64,000 nucleotides of DNA from contig JAEZZQ010000007.1 in the NCBI GenBank assembly GCA_023442465.1, positions 248,001 to 312,000 of the forward strand, given 5' to 3'. Origin of the DNA: Bacillota bacterium. Its GTDB lineage: Bacteria > Bacillota > Clostridia > Lachnospirales > Lachnospiraceae. The notes beneath the pieces are model-generated. The model had not been told where the DNA came from, ran no database searches, and was given only the letters and a program-made list of their open reading frames with translations. The translations under genes were made by a program, and so were the position numbers. This document shows, one piece after another, positions 1-8,168 of this stretch; the stretch's first letter is position 1, and every line of letters begins with the position of its first letter.

Positions 1-339
1 CTGAACAAAGTCCATGAAAACAAGCGGCTTGACCAGATATTCGCTCACACCGAACCGGATGGCCTGCTGGGCATAACTGAATTCGGAATAAGCGCTCAAT
101 ACGATGACTTTGCTCTTCACCTTGTTTTCATACATCTTGGCAACCATCTGCAAACCGTCCATCACAGGCATCTTCACGTCCGTCACGACTAACTCCGGCC
201 TCTTATCAAGAATCATCCTAAGTCCTTCCTCGCCGTTTACCGCCATGCCCACCACCTGATACTCAGGAAACATCTTACCGAACAATTTGTAAATACCTTC
301 CCTGATCCTTATTTCATCTTCTACTATTATCACTTTCAT
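1..339 (-). CDS. Response regulator, YesN-type, receiver domain (partial)
   Basis: Reading leftward from ATG at 337-339, the translation starts MKVIIVEDE and continues through a complete CheY-like receiver core: the acidic pair near residue 8, the phosphoacceptor aspartate in LVVTDVKMP, the switch serine in VIVLSAYSEF and the lysine in EYLVKPL. The gene runs off the left edge, so the output domain is not visible. An AraC-type DNA-binding domain is expected because the partner kinase is YesM-like. Its start overlaps the end of the kinase gene by 26 bp, which argues for translational coupling and for the two forming one two-component system. Which genes it controls cannot be told from this window. 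Confidence 0.9.
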   Translation of the reverse strand, partial: MKVIIVEDEIRIREGIYKLFGKMFPEYQVVGMAVNGEEGLRMILDKRPELVVTDVKMPVMDGLQMVAKMYENKVKSKVIVLSAYSEFSYAQQAIRFGVSEYLVKPLVFMDFVQ

Positions 340-2158
340 AGGTCAATCTCCATGGAATCAGAATTATAATTTCTGTTCCTTCTTCCAATACACTTCTTAT
401 CTGCACGTGAGCATCTTCCCCATAATACATGAATAATCTGGTAAAAGCATTAGCTATACCGATATCCCCATTTTCTTCCATCATATGGAAGGCTCTTTCG
501 TTCAGCCTTTCTACAAAGGAAGGTTCCATACCCCCGCCGTTATCGCTTATTATAATCTGCAGATATTCCCCTTCCTTAGCCATTCGGATCGCTAACATGT
601 TTTCTCCGCTTCTGCCTTCGAACCCGTGAATAATGGAATTCTCGATAAAGGGCTGCAATAACAGCTTATGCACCCGGCACTCCATGACCTGTGTATCGAT
701 GTCCATGGCACATCGGAAGGTATTTTTCAACCTCGTTTGCTGCAAGTAAATATAATTTTTCAGCCAGCTTACCTCTTCCCTCACTTCCACCGTAGCGTTG
801 CTGTTCTTTATCGCATACCGCAATATGGAGGCGAGGGTATTTATGGCGTTGCTTATCTCGAATTCATCTTTGTCGATTGCCATCCAGTTAATGGTATCCA
901 GCGTATTATATAGAAAATGTGGATTGATCTGAGCCTCCAGGGCTGTAATCTCCGCCAGACGTTGTCGCTCTCCTGCTTCCTTTTCCTTTTTCAGTGCCGT
1001 ATCCAGCTTTTCCAGCATATCGTTAAACTGAATCGCAATGAATTCCACCTCCAGAGGCATCTGCTTGTCCACTTCCACTCTTGTCCCGAGATTGCCGGAG
1101 CTCACCGTTTCCATGGATCTCACGACCTTCTGTACCGACCCGGACAACTGCCTCGACAGCAACAGCGTCAGGATTACTACCATTCCCAGGCAGAGCAGAC
1201 AGGCCGCAATATTGATTCTCTGCTGGTTCGTTATCCCCATCATGGTCTCTTTCTGATTCACTGCATTTACAACATCCCATCCCAGATCTTTATTCTCATA
1301 CACATACAAAGAGGTATACTTATCCTCAAAGAGTTTTTCACTATGTATAAATTTCAGATAATCTTCCTTCTTCTCCTGCGATGTGCGTCCGCCATCCGTA
1401 ATATTTCTCGCCAGTCTTGTACTGTCGGGATAAGAAATAATCCTTCCCTTTTTATCTACTATAAAATTAAAATTATCGAAACTTAGCTTGTCTTCTCCTT
1501 TCGTCAGGCAGACCTTCTTTAACAGTTCCTCATCTATGCTGACGATGACGGCACCGTTTCGTTTCTCTAAGTCTTTGTAATCAATGATTCTATGGGAAAT
1601 ATGGAACAGGTAATAATCCTCATTGGCAAAGCTCACCGCATATTCCGTAGGGAAAATATGCGTCTTGTTATCCGCCGATATACTATCATAAAGCTCCTCC
1701 TGTCCCAAGCTGAAATTCTTTATCCAAGAGTCTTCATTCGTGTATGCGGTTAACTGATGGTAGGTAACGAGCTTATTCTCTGAAGTAATTATGGTAATGG
1801 CACGGATATAGTCTTTTGTATTGATGAGACCGTTCAGTATTCTTCTGAGCTGATTCCTGGTAACAGATTCATCCTCCCCGTTGTTAAGCTTATCGACCAG
1901 CTTTACCACATCGTCGTTGGTATAAATCTGATAAAGTAAATCTTCATAGGATTCCATCCATATTTCCAAGCTGTTTCCAGTTTGTTCCAGATTATTGAGC
2001 GTCAGCTCCTCCATATTCTTTTTTAAGGTGTTGGAAGTATTGTAGTAAGAATAAACGCTTAGTACAAAAAGCGGAATGACAGACGTCACAAGAAACAAGC
2101 ATATCAGTTTTGTCTGCAGGCTTGTCTTGTTACCGGTTGAATTTTTTTCTATTTTCAT
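314..2158 (-). CDS. Sensor histidine kinase, YesM family
   Basis: A 614-residue membrane sensor kinase. One transmembrane helix lies at about residues 17-38 and a second at about 313-335, enclosing an extracytoplasmic sensing domain of roughly 270 residues. A HAMP segment follows, then the His_kinase motif QINPHFLYNTLD typical of the YesM/LytS class, in which the histidine sits in a short dimerisation segment, and a HATPase domain with an N-box (ENSIIHGF) and G-box (ISDNGGGM). In Gram-positive gut bacteria such kinases usually sense sugars or oligosaccharides and work with an AraC-type regulator, here the overlapping downstream gene. The signal is unknown. The nearby arabinoside operon is a possible target, but it has its own divergent regulator. 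Confidence 0.93.
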   Translation of the reverse strand: MKIEKNSTGNKTSLQTKLICLFLVTSVIPLFVLSVYSYYNTSNTLKKNMEELTLNNLEQTGNSLEIWMESYEDLLYQIYTNDDVVKLVDKLNNGEDESVTRNQLRRILNGLINTKDYIRAITIITSENKLVTYHQLTAYTNEDSWIKNFSLGQEELYDSISADNKTHIFPTEYAVSFANEDYYLFHISHRIIDYKDLEKRNGAVIVSIDEELLKKVCLTKGEDKLSFDNFNFIVDKKGRIISYPDSTRLARNITDGGRTSQEKKEDYLKFIHSEKLFEDKYTSLYVYENKDLGWDVVNAVNQKETMMGITNQQRINIAACLLCLGMVVILTLLLSRQLSGSVQKVVRSMETVSSGNLGTRVEVDKQMPLEVEFIAIQFNDMLEKLDTALKKEKEAGERQRLAEITALEAQINPHFLYNTLDTINWMAIDKDEFEISNAINTLASILRYAIKNSNATVEVREEVSWLKNYIYLQQTRLKNTFRCAMDIDTQVMECRVHKLLLQPFIENSIIHGFEGRSGENMLAIRMAKEGEYLQIIISDNGGGMEPSFVERLNERAFHMMEENGDIGIANAFTRLFMYYGEDAHVQIRSVLEEGTEIIILIPWRLTYESDNSRR

Positions 2159-2314
2159 AAATCTGTCCTTTCATACTGTTTACCGAAACAAGAGAAAAGA
2201 TGATTTAATCATATCAATATACGTTAATTGGGTCAAGGGCATTTTACAAAAGCAACAAGTGGCAAAGGGGCCTTCAAGGCATATGATACTAATAAATGAA
2301 AAGGAGATATCTAT

Positions 2315-3067
2315 ATGAATTGTTTTCAAAAAGTACAATATACAATCCGCAGGGGTGACAATCTATATCAGCTTTCCCGCTATTTCCAGACTACAGTGCA
2401 AGATATTCTCGCTCTGAATCCGGGTCTCGACCCTTATAATCTTCAAATAGGAAGCAATATTATCATTTGTCCCAGCGAACAATTTATTTCGCAAGCATTC
2501 CCTTCGGATCCTCCTGCCTGCCCAAACCCTTCCATGCAGTTCAACCTTCTTGGCGATATGCGTGAAGTGTGGATACAGCACGTATACTGGACACGCCTGC
2601 TTCTCATCAGTATTGCGAATCGGCTGGCTGATGAAGACGCTACCAAGGCCCGCCTCCTCGAAAATCCGGCGGATGCCGCGGCAATATTCGCAAACTTCTA
2701 TTCCCCGGCTACCGCAGGTACCATCGAACAGCTCTTAACTGAACATCTGACAATCGGAGCCGACTTGATCACAGCCTTGCGCGATGACAACACTGCGGAG
2801 GCAGAGAACCTTACCAGAAGATGGTATCAGAATGCAGATCAAATGGCAGAAACATTCAGCAGCATTAATCCCTTTTACGACCTCGAGGACGTGCGAAAGA
2901 TGCTTTACGACCATCTTGATCTAACTACACAGGAAGTGGAAGCCCAGCTCGCAAATGACTTTGAAGTCGGTATTGCTGCCTTCAACCGCGTAGAGCAGGA
3001 AGCCTTGGATATGGCCGATTATTTTTCTTCAGGAATCATGCGCCAGTTTCCTCAGCAATTTATGTAA
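2315..3067 (+). CDS. LysM-domain protein with uncharacterised helical C-terminal domain
   Basis: A 250-residue protein with a strong ribosome site (AAAAGGAGATAT) just before the ATG. Residues about 8-53 form one LysM domain (YTIRRGDNLYQLSRYF through NIIICP), a fold that binds peptidoglycan or chitin-like glycans. There is no signal peptide, as is common for spore- or coat-associated LysM proteins of clostridia. Residues about 75-250 are acidic and predicted helical, perhaps a bundle, and contain FNLLGDMREVWIQHVYWTR and a DHLDLT segment. I do not recognise this domain. The gene is isolated: it points away from the kinase gene and converges on the GH51 gene, with a hairpin between them. Confidence 0.8.
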   Translation: MNCFQKVQYTIRRGDNLYQLSRYFQTTVQDILALNPGLDPYNLQIGSNIIICPSEQFISQAFPSDPPACPNPSMQFNLLGDMREVWIQHVYWTRLLLISIANRLADEDATKARLLENPADAAAIFANFYSPATAGTIEQLLTEHLTIGADLITALRDDNTAEAENLTRRWYQNADQMAETFSSINPFYDLEDVRKMLYDHLDLTTQEVEAQLANDFEVGIAAFNRVEQEALDMADYFSSGIMRQFPQQFM

Positions 3068-3089
3068 ACTTACAACAGAGCAGAAAAAT

Positions 3090-3127
3090 CGAGAGCCGGA
3101 CACTTTCTTTAAGTGCTTCGGCTCTCG
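3090..3127. terminator. Bidirectional terminator between LysM gene and GH51
   Basis: CGAGAGCCG and CGGCTCTCG are perfect inverted arms, with a nested CACTT/AAGTG pair inside. The hairpin lies between two convergent genes, 23 bp after the LysM stop and just past the GH51 stop. An A-rich stretch precedes it, which would read as U-rich on the minus strand. Confidence 0.75.
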
Positions 3128-3130
3128 TCA

Positions 3131-5029
3131 TTAAATTAAAATCCGGTTTATGGAATGCGGTTTAAGCATCGCCTTACCGTCTCGTAATATTTCATTTCTC
3201 TTCTTCGGAAGTATAAGCATCTCTCCCGGACGGTTCATATCGGATGTTTTTTCCGAATAGATTTCCGTAATTTCTGCTTCCTTACCTTCGAATGGTGTTT
3301 GAAGACATATCTCTTCCTCTATAGCGCGGTTCACAGCAAAAATAACCGTTCTTCCCATTTCATCCCTACATACAACCGTATCCGCATAAGGAATTCCCGT
3401 CATCGGTTCAATGTTTCCAATCTGTTCTCCGATATCATATTCCTCACATTCCAAGACTCCGTTAAGCACCTCTCGTATTCCGCTCTCGGCATACAGCTTC
3501 ATCACATAGTAGCTCGCCGTACCATAAGCATGTCCGTTCTTGCTGACGATACAGCCTCCCGGCCATCCATTCACCAAATCGGAAATATTGCACATGAAAA
3601 GCTTTTCCGAATTCTTCAGAAACATATTCAACATTCCTGCGTTAAAGACAGCCGCTTCCAATGTCTGTTCCCTATAGGAATCGATTAATGTTCCCAGATT
3701 ATATTCCGTGACAGCTACTTTCGCACCCGGATTCCCGGCACGAACCGTATAAAAAGAATTCGTAAGTATTTCCTCATACTTTTTCACTGCTCCGGTTACC
3801 GCATAATAAACATCTTTATTATTATAGTGCTTTCCTTCCATATCTTTTAAAACATACATATGGAGACAGACTACATCCATATCCGCTCCGATAATCCCGG
3901 AAATCTGCCTGTTCCATTCCTGAGACCTGCTATCTCCGTCACCGCCGCATATCATGAATACAATGCTGTCATCCTTCTCCTTCATTGCTTTGTAAAACTT
4001 CAGATATTTCTGTGCGTATTCCTCTGCACTGCAATGCCCAATTTCCCAGTCTCCGAAAGTCTCATTTCCGATATCCCAGTATTTGATACCGTAAGGCTCA
4101 GGGTGTCCGTTCTCTGCCCGCTTCTGCCCGTAAGGCGTATCTATACTTCCATTGCAGTACTCTACCCAAGCAGCTGCTTCCTCCGGCGTTCCACTGCCGA
4201 AATTGACACAGATCATTGGTTCGCTTCCTACATTTTTGCAGAAATCCATATACTCATCCGTTCCAAAGCTGTTGTCCTCGAAGCCTCCCCAGTGACGGTT
4301 TAGCAGATACGGTCTCGTATCCCTTTCCCCTATTCCGTCTTCCCAGTGATAGCAATCCGCAAAACAGCCTCCGGGAAACCGTATTACAGGAGGATTCAAT
4401 TCTTTTATATGCGTGAATACTTCCTTCCATATGCCGCCCTCTGTGTCGCAGGGCATAAGGGATGCGCCATCCAGCCATAAACTTCCTTCTCCCAACAGAC
4501 GGATTTCAAAGATTGCGTTTCTCGTACGGCGATCTGTTTCAAATGTGAATTCCTGCCTTTTCCATTCACCATCCGCAGTAAATTCCTCCGTATGGTATAT
4601 ATTTTCTTCCTCATCGTGAACATATACCTGAACTACAACCTTGCCTTCTGCCTTTATCCATATATATCCATGATACTTTCCTGCTTCCAGAAAGATTCTT
4701 CCCTGCGCGATTCCTACATAGCCGTCATAGTCGTTAAAGCATACGATTTTCTGGGAAAATCCCTTCCTTGCCAGAGAATTCCCGGCGTCCAAAGTAATTG
4801 CAAAGGAATTCTTATATCCGGTCCGGTACCATTGATCCGCCACATTAGGATTGCCGTCTACCACGCCCTCCGGAATTTCCTTTCTTTGGTCAAATCCTCT
4901 GTTTTTCAAAAGCTGCGCCCACATTCCTTCATCTATGCAATCTCTCATAAATTCTATAAAATGTCCGAATATAAGCTGGTTTGCCTGCTTTATCCCCGTT
5001 TTCTCCACTGTTAATTTTGCTGTCTTCAT
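3131..5029 (-). CDS. Alpha-L-arabinofuranosidase, GH51
   Basis: A 632-residue intracellular enzyme predicted to release terminal alpha-L-arabinofuranosyl residues from arabinan or arabinoxylan oligosaccharides by a retaining mechanism. The N-terminus carries the GH51 signature (FGHFIEFMRDCIDEGMW). The acid/base glutamate is E323 in IGNETFG, and the nucleophile is E442 in VTEYNLG. Residues about 95-195 look like an inserted beta-sandwich carbohydrate-binding module. The C-terminal beta domain ends with KPHSINRILI. No signal peptide is seen. It is the last gene of a five-gene operon and starts 4 bp after the permease gene, so it would cleave imported oligosaccharides. The length fits the family. 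The exact substrate is inferred. Confidence 0.93.
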   Translation of the reverse strand: MKTAKLTVEKTGIKQANQLIFGHFIEFMRDCIDEGMWAQLLKNRGFDQRKEIPEGVVDGNPNVADQWYRTGYKNSFAITLDAGNSLARKGFSQKIVCFNDYDGYVGIAQGRIFLEAGKYHGYIWIKAEGKVVVQVYVHDEEENIYHTEEFTADGEWKRQEFTFETDRRTRNAIFEIRLLGEGSLWLDGASLMPCDTEGGIWKEVFTHIKELNPPVIRFPGGCFADCYHWEDGIGERDTRPYLLNRHWGGFEDNSFGTDEYMDFCKNVGSEPMICVNFGSGTPEEAAAWVEYCNGSIDTPYGQKRAENGHPEPYGIKYWDIGNETFGDWEIGHCSAEEYAQKYLKFYKAMKEKDDSIVFMICGGDGDSRSQEWNRQISGIIGADMDVVCLHMYVLKDMEGKHYNNKDVYYAVTGAVKKYEEILTNSFYTVRAGNPGAKVAVTEYNLGTLIDSYREQTLEAAVFNAGMLNMFLKNSEKLFMCNISDLVNGWPGGCIVSKNGHAYGTASYYVMKLYAESGIREVLNGVLECEEYDIGEQIGNIEPMTGIPYADTVVCRDEMGRTVIFAVNRAIEEEICLQTPFEGKEAEITEIYSEKTSDMNRPGEMLILPKKRNEILRDGKAMLKPHSINRILI

Positions 5030-5033
5030 TCTA

Positions 5034-5870
5034 TTATCCTTTCATTCCGGTCATAGCAATACCTTGTACAAACTGTTTTTGTGCAAAGAGATAAGCAATT
5101 AATATGGGAATCAGAGACAAGCATGCCCCTGCCATAATTATGCCGTATTCCACCACATGCGTTCCCATGAACGTTGCAAGGCCTGCCGGAAGTGTCTTCC
5201 TGTTCTCATCCGTAGTCAAAAGCAACGGATAAAGCAGATCGTTCCACTGATACATAAAATGAAAGATAAATAAGGACACGATTGCAGGCTTGCACAAAGG
5301 AACCATTATTTTTGCAAAAATCCTGAACTCACCGGCTCCGTCGATACGTCCTGCTTCCTCCAGTCCCTTGGGAAGGGAAATAAAGAAGGAACGCATCATG
5401 AAAATACCAAAGGCGTTGGTTGCTCTCGGCAAGATTAAACCGGCATAGGTATTAATCAGACCGAGCTTAAAAACTTCCACAAACAACGGAACCATAATTA
5501 CCTGAAACGGAATCATCATCGTTCCCATAACAAGCAAGAACATTATATTTCTTCCGGGGAATTTCATCCTTGCAAACGCATACCCTGCCATCGTATCAAA
5601 CATAAGAGAAATGCAGGTTACCAGCGTAGAAAAAATAATGGTATTTTTATAGTATTTCAAAAAGGGAACTCTGTCCCATATATCAATATAAGAATCAAAA
5701 CCGAAGCTGCCGGAAAAAAGTTTCGGCGGCCAGGATACAATATCCGCTTCCGCTTTAAAGGAGGTCACAAACATCCACAGAAAAGGATAGAGGACTATAA
5801 ATGCCAGAAATGCAAGCCCTAAAATGCGGAAAACTTTCCCGGCCCATTTACCAATATGTTCTGTTTTCAT
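5034..5870 (-). CDS. Carbohydrate ABC transporter permease, MalG type
   Basis: A 278-residue inner-membrane permease with about six transmembrane helices; the first spans residues 12-32. The EAA loop that docks the ATPase is visible as EEAGRIDGAGEFRIF. It pairs with the MalF-type permease encoded 18 bp upstream and with the solute-binding protein before that. No ATP-binding subunit is present in the operon, so the importer presumably borrows a shared MsmX/UgpC-type ATPase encoded elsewhere, as is usual for sugar importers of Firmicutes. The position between a GH2 and a GH51 gene suggests uptake of arabinose-containing oligosaccharides. Confidence 0.95.
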   Translation of the reverse strand: MKTEHIGKWAGKVFRILGLAFLAFIVLYPFLWMFVTSFKAEADIVSWPPKLFSGSFGFDSYIDIWDRVPFLKYYKNTIIFSTLVTCISLMFDTMAGYAFARMKFPGRNIMFLLVMGTMMIPFQVIMVPLFVEVFKLGLINTYAGLILPRATNAFGIFMMRSFFISLPKGLEEAGRIDGAGEFRIFAKIMVPLCKPAIVSLFIFHFMYQWNDLLYPLLLTTDENRKTLPAGLATFMGTHVVEYGIIMAGACLSLIPILIAYLFAQKQFVQGIAMTGMKG

Positions 5871-5888
5871 TTCAATCCGTTCCTCCCG

Positions 5889-6797
5889 TCAGCTCAAATC
5901 CTCTTCACCCTTTGTCATAGCCTTAAAGGTGAAAATGGAAATAATAAAGGTAATAAAAAACAATGCTACTGCTATAGTAGATGCATATCCCATGTTAAAG
6001 GAGTCAAATGCCGTACTGTATATCAACTGAACCAAAGTCTGTGTTTTAAATAAGGGGCCGCCCTTTGTCATGACATATACCTGATCAAATACCTGGAAAG
6101 ATCCAATGATGCAGTTAACTACCGCAAAGCTTAAGGTAGGCATCAGCATAGGAACGGTTATTTTCATAAACTTCTGGCCAGATCTCGCACCGTCCATATC
6201 AGCCGCTTCATAAAAGGACTCGTCGATACCATTAAGACCGGCCAGAAGAATCACCATGTTAAAGCCGAAGTTCTTCCAAACTCCTACTAAAATTACCGTG
6301 GGCATGGCCCACTTGGGGCTGTTCAGCACATTTATCGGTTCAAAACCAAGCAGCTCAAACCAGTAACTGAACATCCCGATATCAGGGTTTATCAGAAAAC
6401 TCCATACGATAGAAACAATAGTCATGGAGCAGATAGCCGGTATGAAGTAAACAGACTTGCAGAAGCCCGAAAACCAGCCCTTCTTTTTGATCATTACCGC
6501 AACAAGCAAGGCGAGCCCGATCAGCAGCGGTACCGTAAATACGGTATAATACAGAGTATTGAGCAGTGCATTCCAGAACCTTCCATCCCCAAATAGCTTT
6601 ATATAATTGCCCAGCTTCTGAAACTCAATATTATTGAACATCATGTCAAATTTCAAGAAACTGAAAACAAACGCTATGATCAAAGGAATAAATACAAATA
6701 CCGTAAAAATTATCATAGAAGGCATTACAAAGAACAAACCTGCCATTTCTCTCTTTTTTTCCATTGAAAATTTTGCTTTCATTTTATTTTCTCCCAT
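5889..6797 (-). CDS. Carbohydrate ABC transporter permease, MalF type
   Basis: A 302-residue permease with a short cytoplasmic N-terminus, a first transmembrane helix at about residues 17-42 and about five more. The EAA motif reads YEAADMDGARSGQKFMKITVP, the region that contacts the ATPase. It follows the solute-binding protein gene by 29 bp and precedes the MalG-type permease by 18 bp. Together they should form the heterodimeric channel of a family-1 sugar importer. Length and motif order match the family. Nothing looks truncated. Confidence 0.95.
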   Translation of the reverse strand: MGENKMKAKFSMEKKREMAGLFFVMPSMIIFTVFVFIPLIIAFVFSFLKFDMMFNNIEFQKLGNYIKLFGDGRFWNALLNTLYYTVFTVPLLIGLALLVAVMIKKKGWFSGFCKSVYFIPAICSMTIVSIVWSFLINPDIGMFSYWFELLGFEPINVLNSPKWAMPTVILVGVWKNFGFNMVILLAGLNGIDESFYEAADMDGARSGQKFMKITVPMLMPTLSFAVVNCIIGSFQVFDQVYVMTKGGPLFKTQTLVQLIYSTAFDSFNMGYASTIAVALFFITFIISIFTFKAMTKGEEDLS

Positions 6798-6826
6798 CCG
6801 CTACTGACGGTCTGCCATTATCTTTT

Positions 6827-8149
6827 TTATTGGATCAGGCTCTCGATAACGGCATTCGCCTCGTCGAGTGTAGTCTGCACATCCGCATTTTCAAGCAGAA
6901 TTTTTTCAAATGCAGGAACAATTGCCTGATTATCCACCTCTGCAAAGTTTGTTAACTGCTGCAAATACATCTTACTGTCATTCGCCGGTTTGGAAAACTC
7001 TGCAATATATGGATTCTCTTTCATTCTTTCATCGTCTGCGATATCGGTCCTTGCCGGAGGAAATCCCGTACCAAGGCTCCATTTTACCTGTGTATCCTTG
7101 GAATTCCACCAACCGAAGAAGTCATAGACCGCTTCCTTGTTCTTACTGGAGGAAGTCAGGTACATTCCTACCGCATTCGCCTGTGTTATCTGTGCTGCCG
7201 GTCCTGCCGGTGCCTGCGCTACTCCAAAATCAATTCCCGCGCTTGCAAAGCCGTTGGTTGCCCACGGTCCGCAGAAATACATTGCCAGCTTCTGGCTTTC
7301 AAAAAGTTTGTCGATTTCACCGCCGGTAAGTACTTCAGGCCCGAATTTCTTATCTCTGATATCTTCCGTCCATCTCGTAACTGCCTCTACATTTTCCGGG
7401 CTGTTGAATACTGCCTTTCCATCTTTAATTATGTCTCCGCCATTTCCCCAGAGCATGATACACCACATGGGTGTTGTCTCCTTCACTGCCATATCAAAGC
7501 CGTATTTTCCTGTTTTATCTACTATCTGCTGTGCATATTGCTCAAGCTCATCCCATGTGGCCGGAGGTGCTTCCGGATCCAGTCCCGCTTCTTCAAATAT
7601 TGTCTTATTGTAATAGAGAAGCAAGGTCGCGAAGTTCATGGGAACACCATAGTATTTTCCGTCATACTTCAGATTCTCCTTCAAAGTATTGGGTACCGCC
7701 GATTCATCCACAATTCCCGATGTATAGATATCATCTACCGGAACAAAAGCTCCCGGTTCCGCATAGGTACCGATTCTTTCGGTTGACATTGCCAGAATAT
7801 CCGGGCCTTCACCTACGGGAAGTACGGTTGCCAGCTTCTGATATAAGCTGTCCCAGGGCATAATATTCATCTGCACTTCAATATTCTTATCATTCGTCTC
7901 GTTGTATTCCTGTACAAGAGCTTCTAATGTCTCCTTATCGGAACCGGTAAATCCATTCCAAAAAGTAATCACTGTCTTTTCCGTGCTGTCTGCTTGTACC
8001 TGTGTTTCCTCTTCTGCCGCAGTATCCTTTGCAGCCTCTTGTGTATCAGGCTGTGATTGCGCCTCCTCCGTCTTGGCGCCGGAGCAGCCTGTCAATGCCG
8101 ATACTGCCATAATCCCTGCAAGTGCTAATGCCAATAAACGCTTCTTCAT
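6827..8149 (-). CDS. Extracellular solute-binding lipoprotein, family 1 (sugar)
   Basis: A 440-residue lipoprotein. The signal peptide ends in a lipobox (ALTGC) with the lipidated cysteine at residue 22, followed by a low-complexity Ala/Glu/Gln/Thr linker to about residue 60. The mature part has the MalE/UgpB-type two-lobe binding fold, with segments such as VITFWNGFTGSD and the late ANDSKMYLQQL stretch. It captures sugars outside the membrane and delivers them to the two permeases encoded just downstream. The start codon follows a strong AAAGGAGGAAAC ribosome site. Its place between GH2 and GH51 genes points to arabinosides or galactosides, which is inference. Confidence 0.95.
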   Translation of the reverse strand: MKKRLLALALAGIMAVSALTGCSGAKTEEAQSQPDTQEAAKDTAAEEETQVQADSTEKTVITFWNGFTGSDKETLEALVQEYNETNDKNIEVQMNIMPWDSLYQKLATVLPVGEGPDILAMSTERIGTYAEPGAFVPVDDIYTSGIVDESAVPNTLKENLKYDGKYYGVPMNFATLLLYYNKTIFEEAGLDPEAPPATWDELEQYAQQIVDKTGKYGFDMAVKETTPMWCIMLWGNGGDIIKDGKAVFNSPENVEAVTRWTEDIRDKKFGPEVLTGGEIDKLFESQKLAMYFCGPWATNGFASAGIDFGVAQAPAGPAAQITQANAVGMYLTSSSKNKEAVYDFFGWWNSKDTQVKWSLGTGFPPARTDIADDERMKENPYIAEFSKPANDSKMYLQQLTNFAEVDNQAIVPAFEKILLENADVQTTLDEANAVIESLIQ

Positions 8150-8168
8150 TCTTGTTTCCTCCTTTTTC

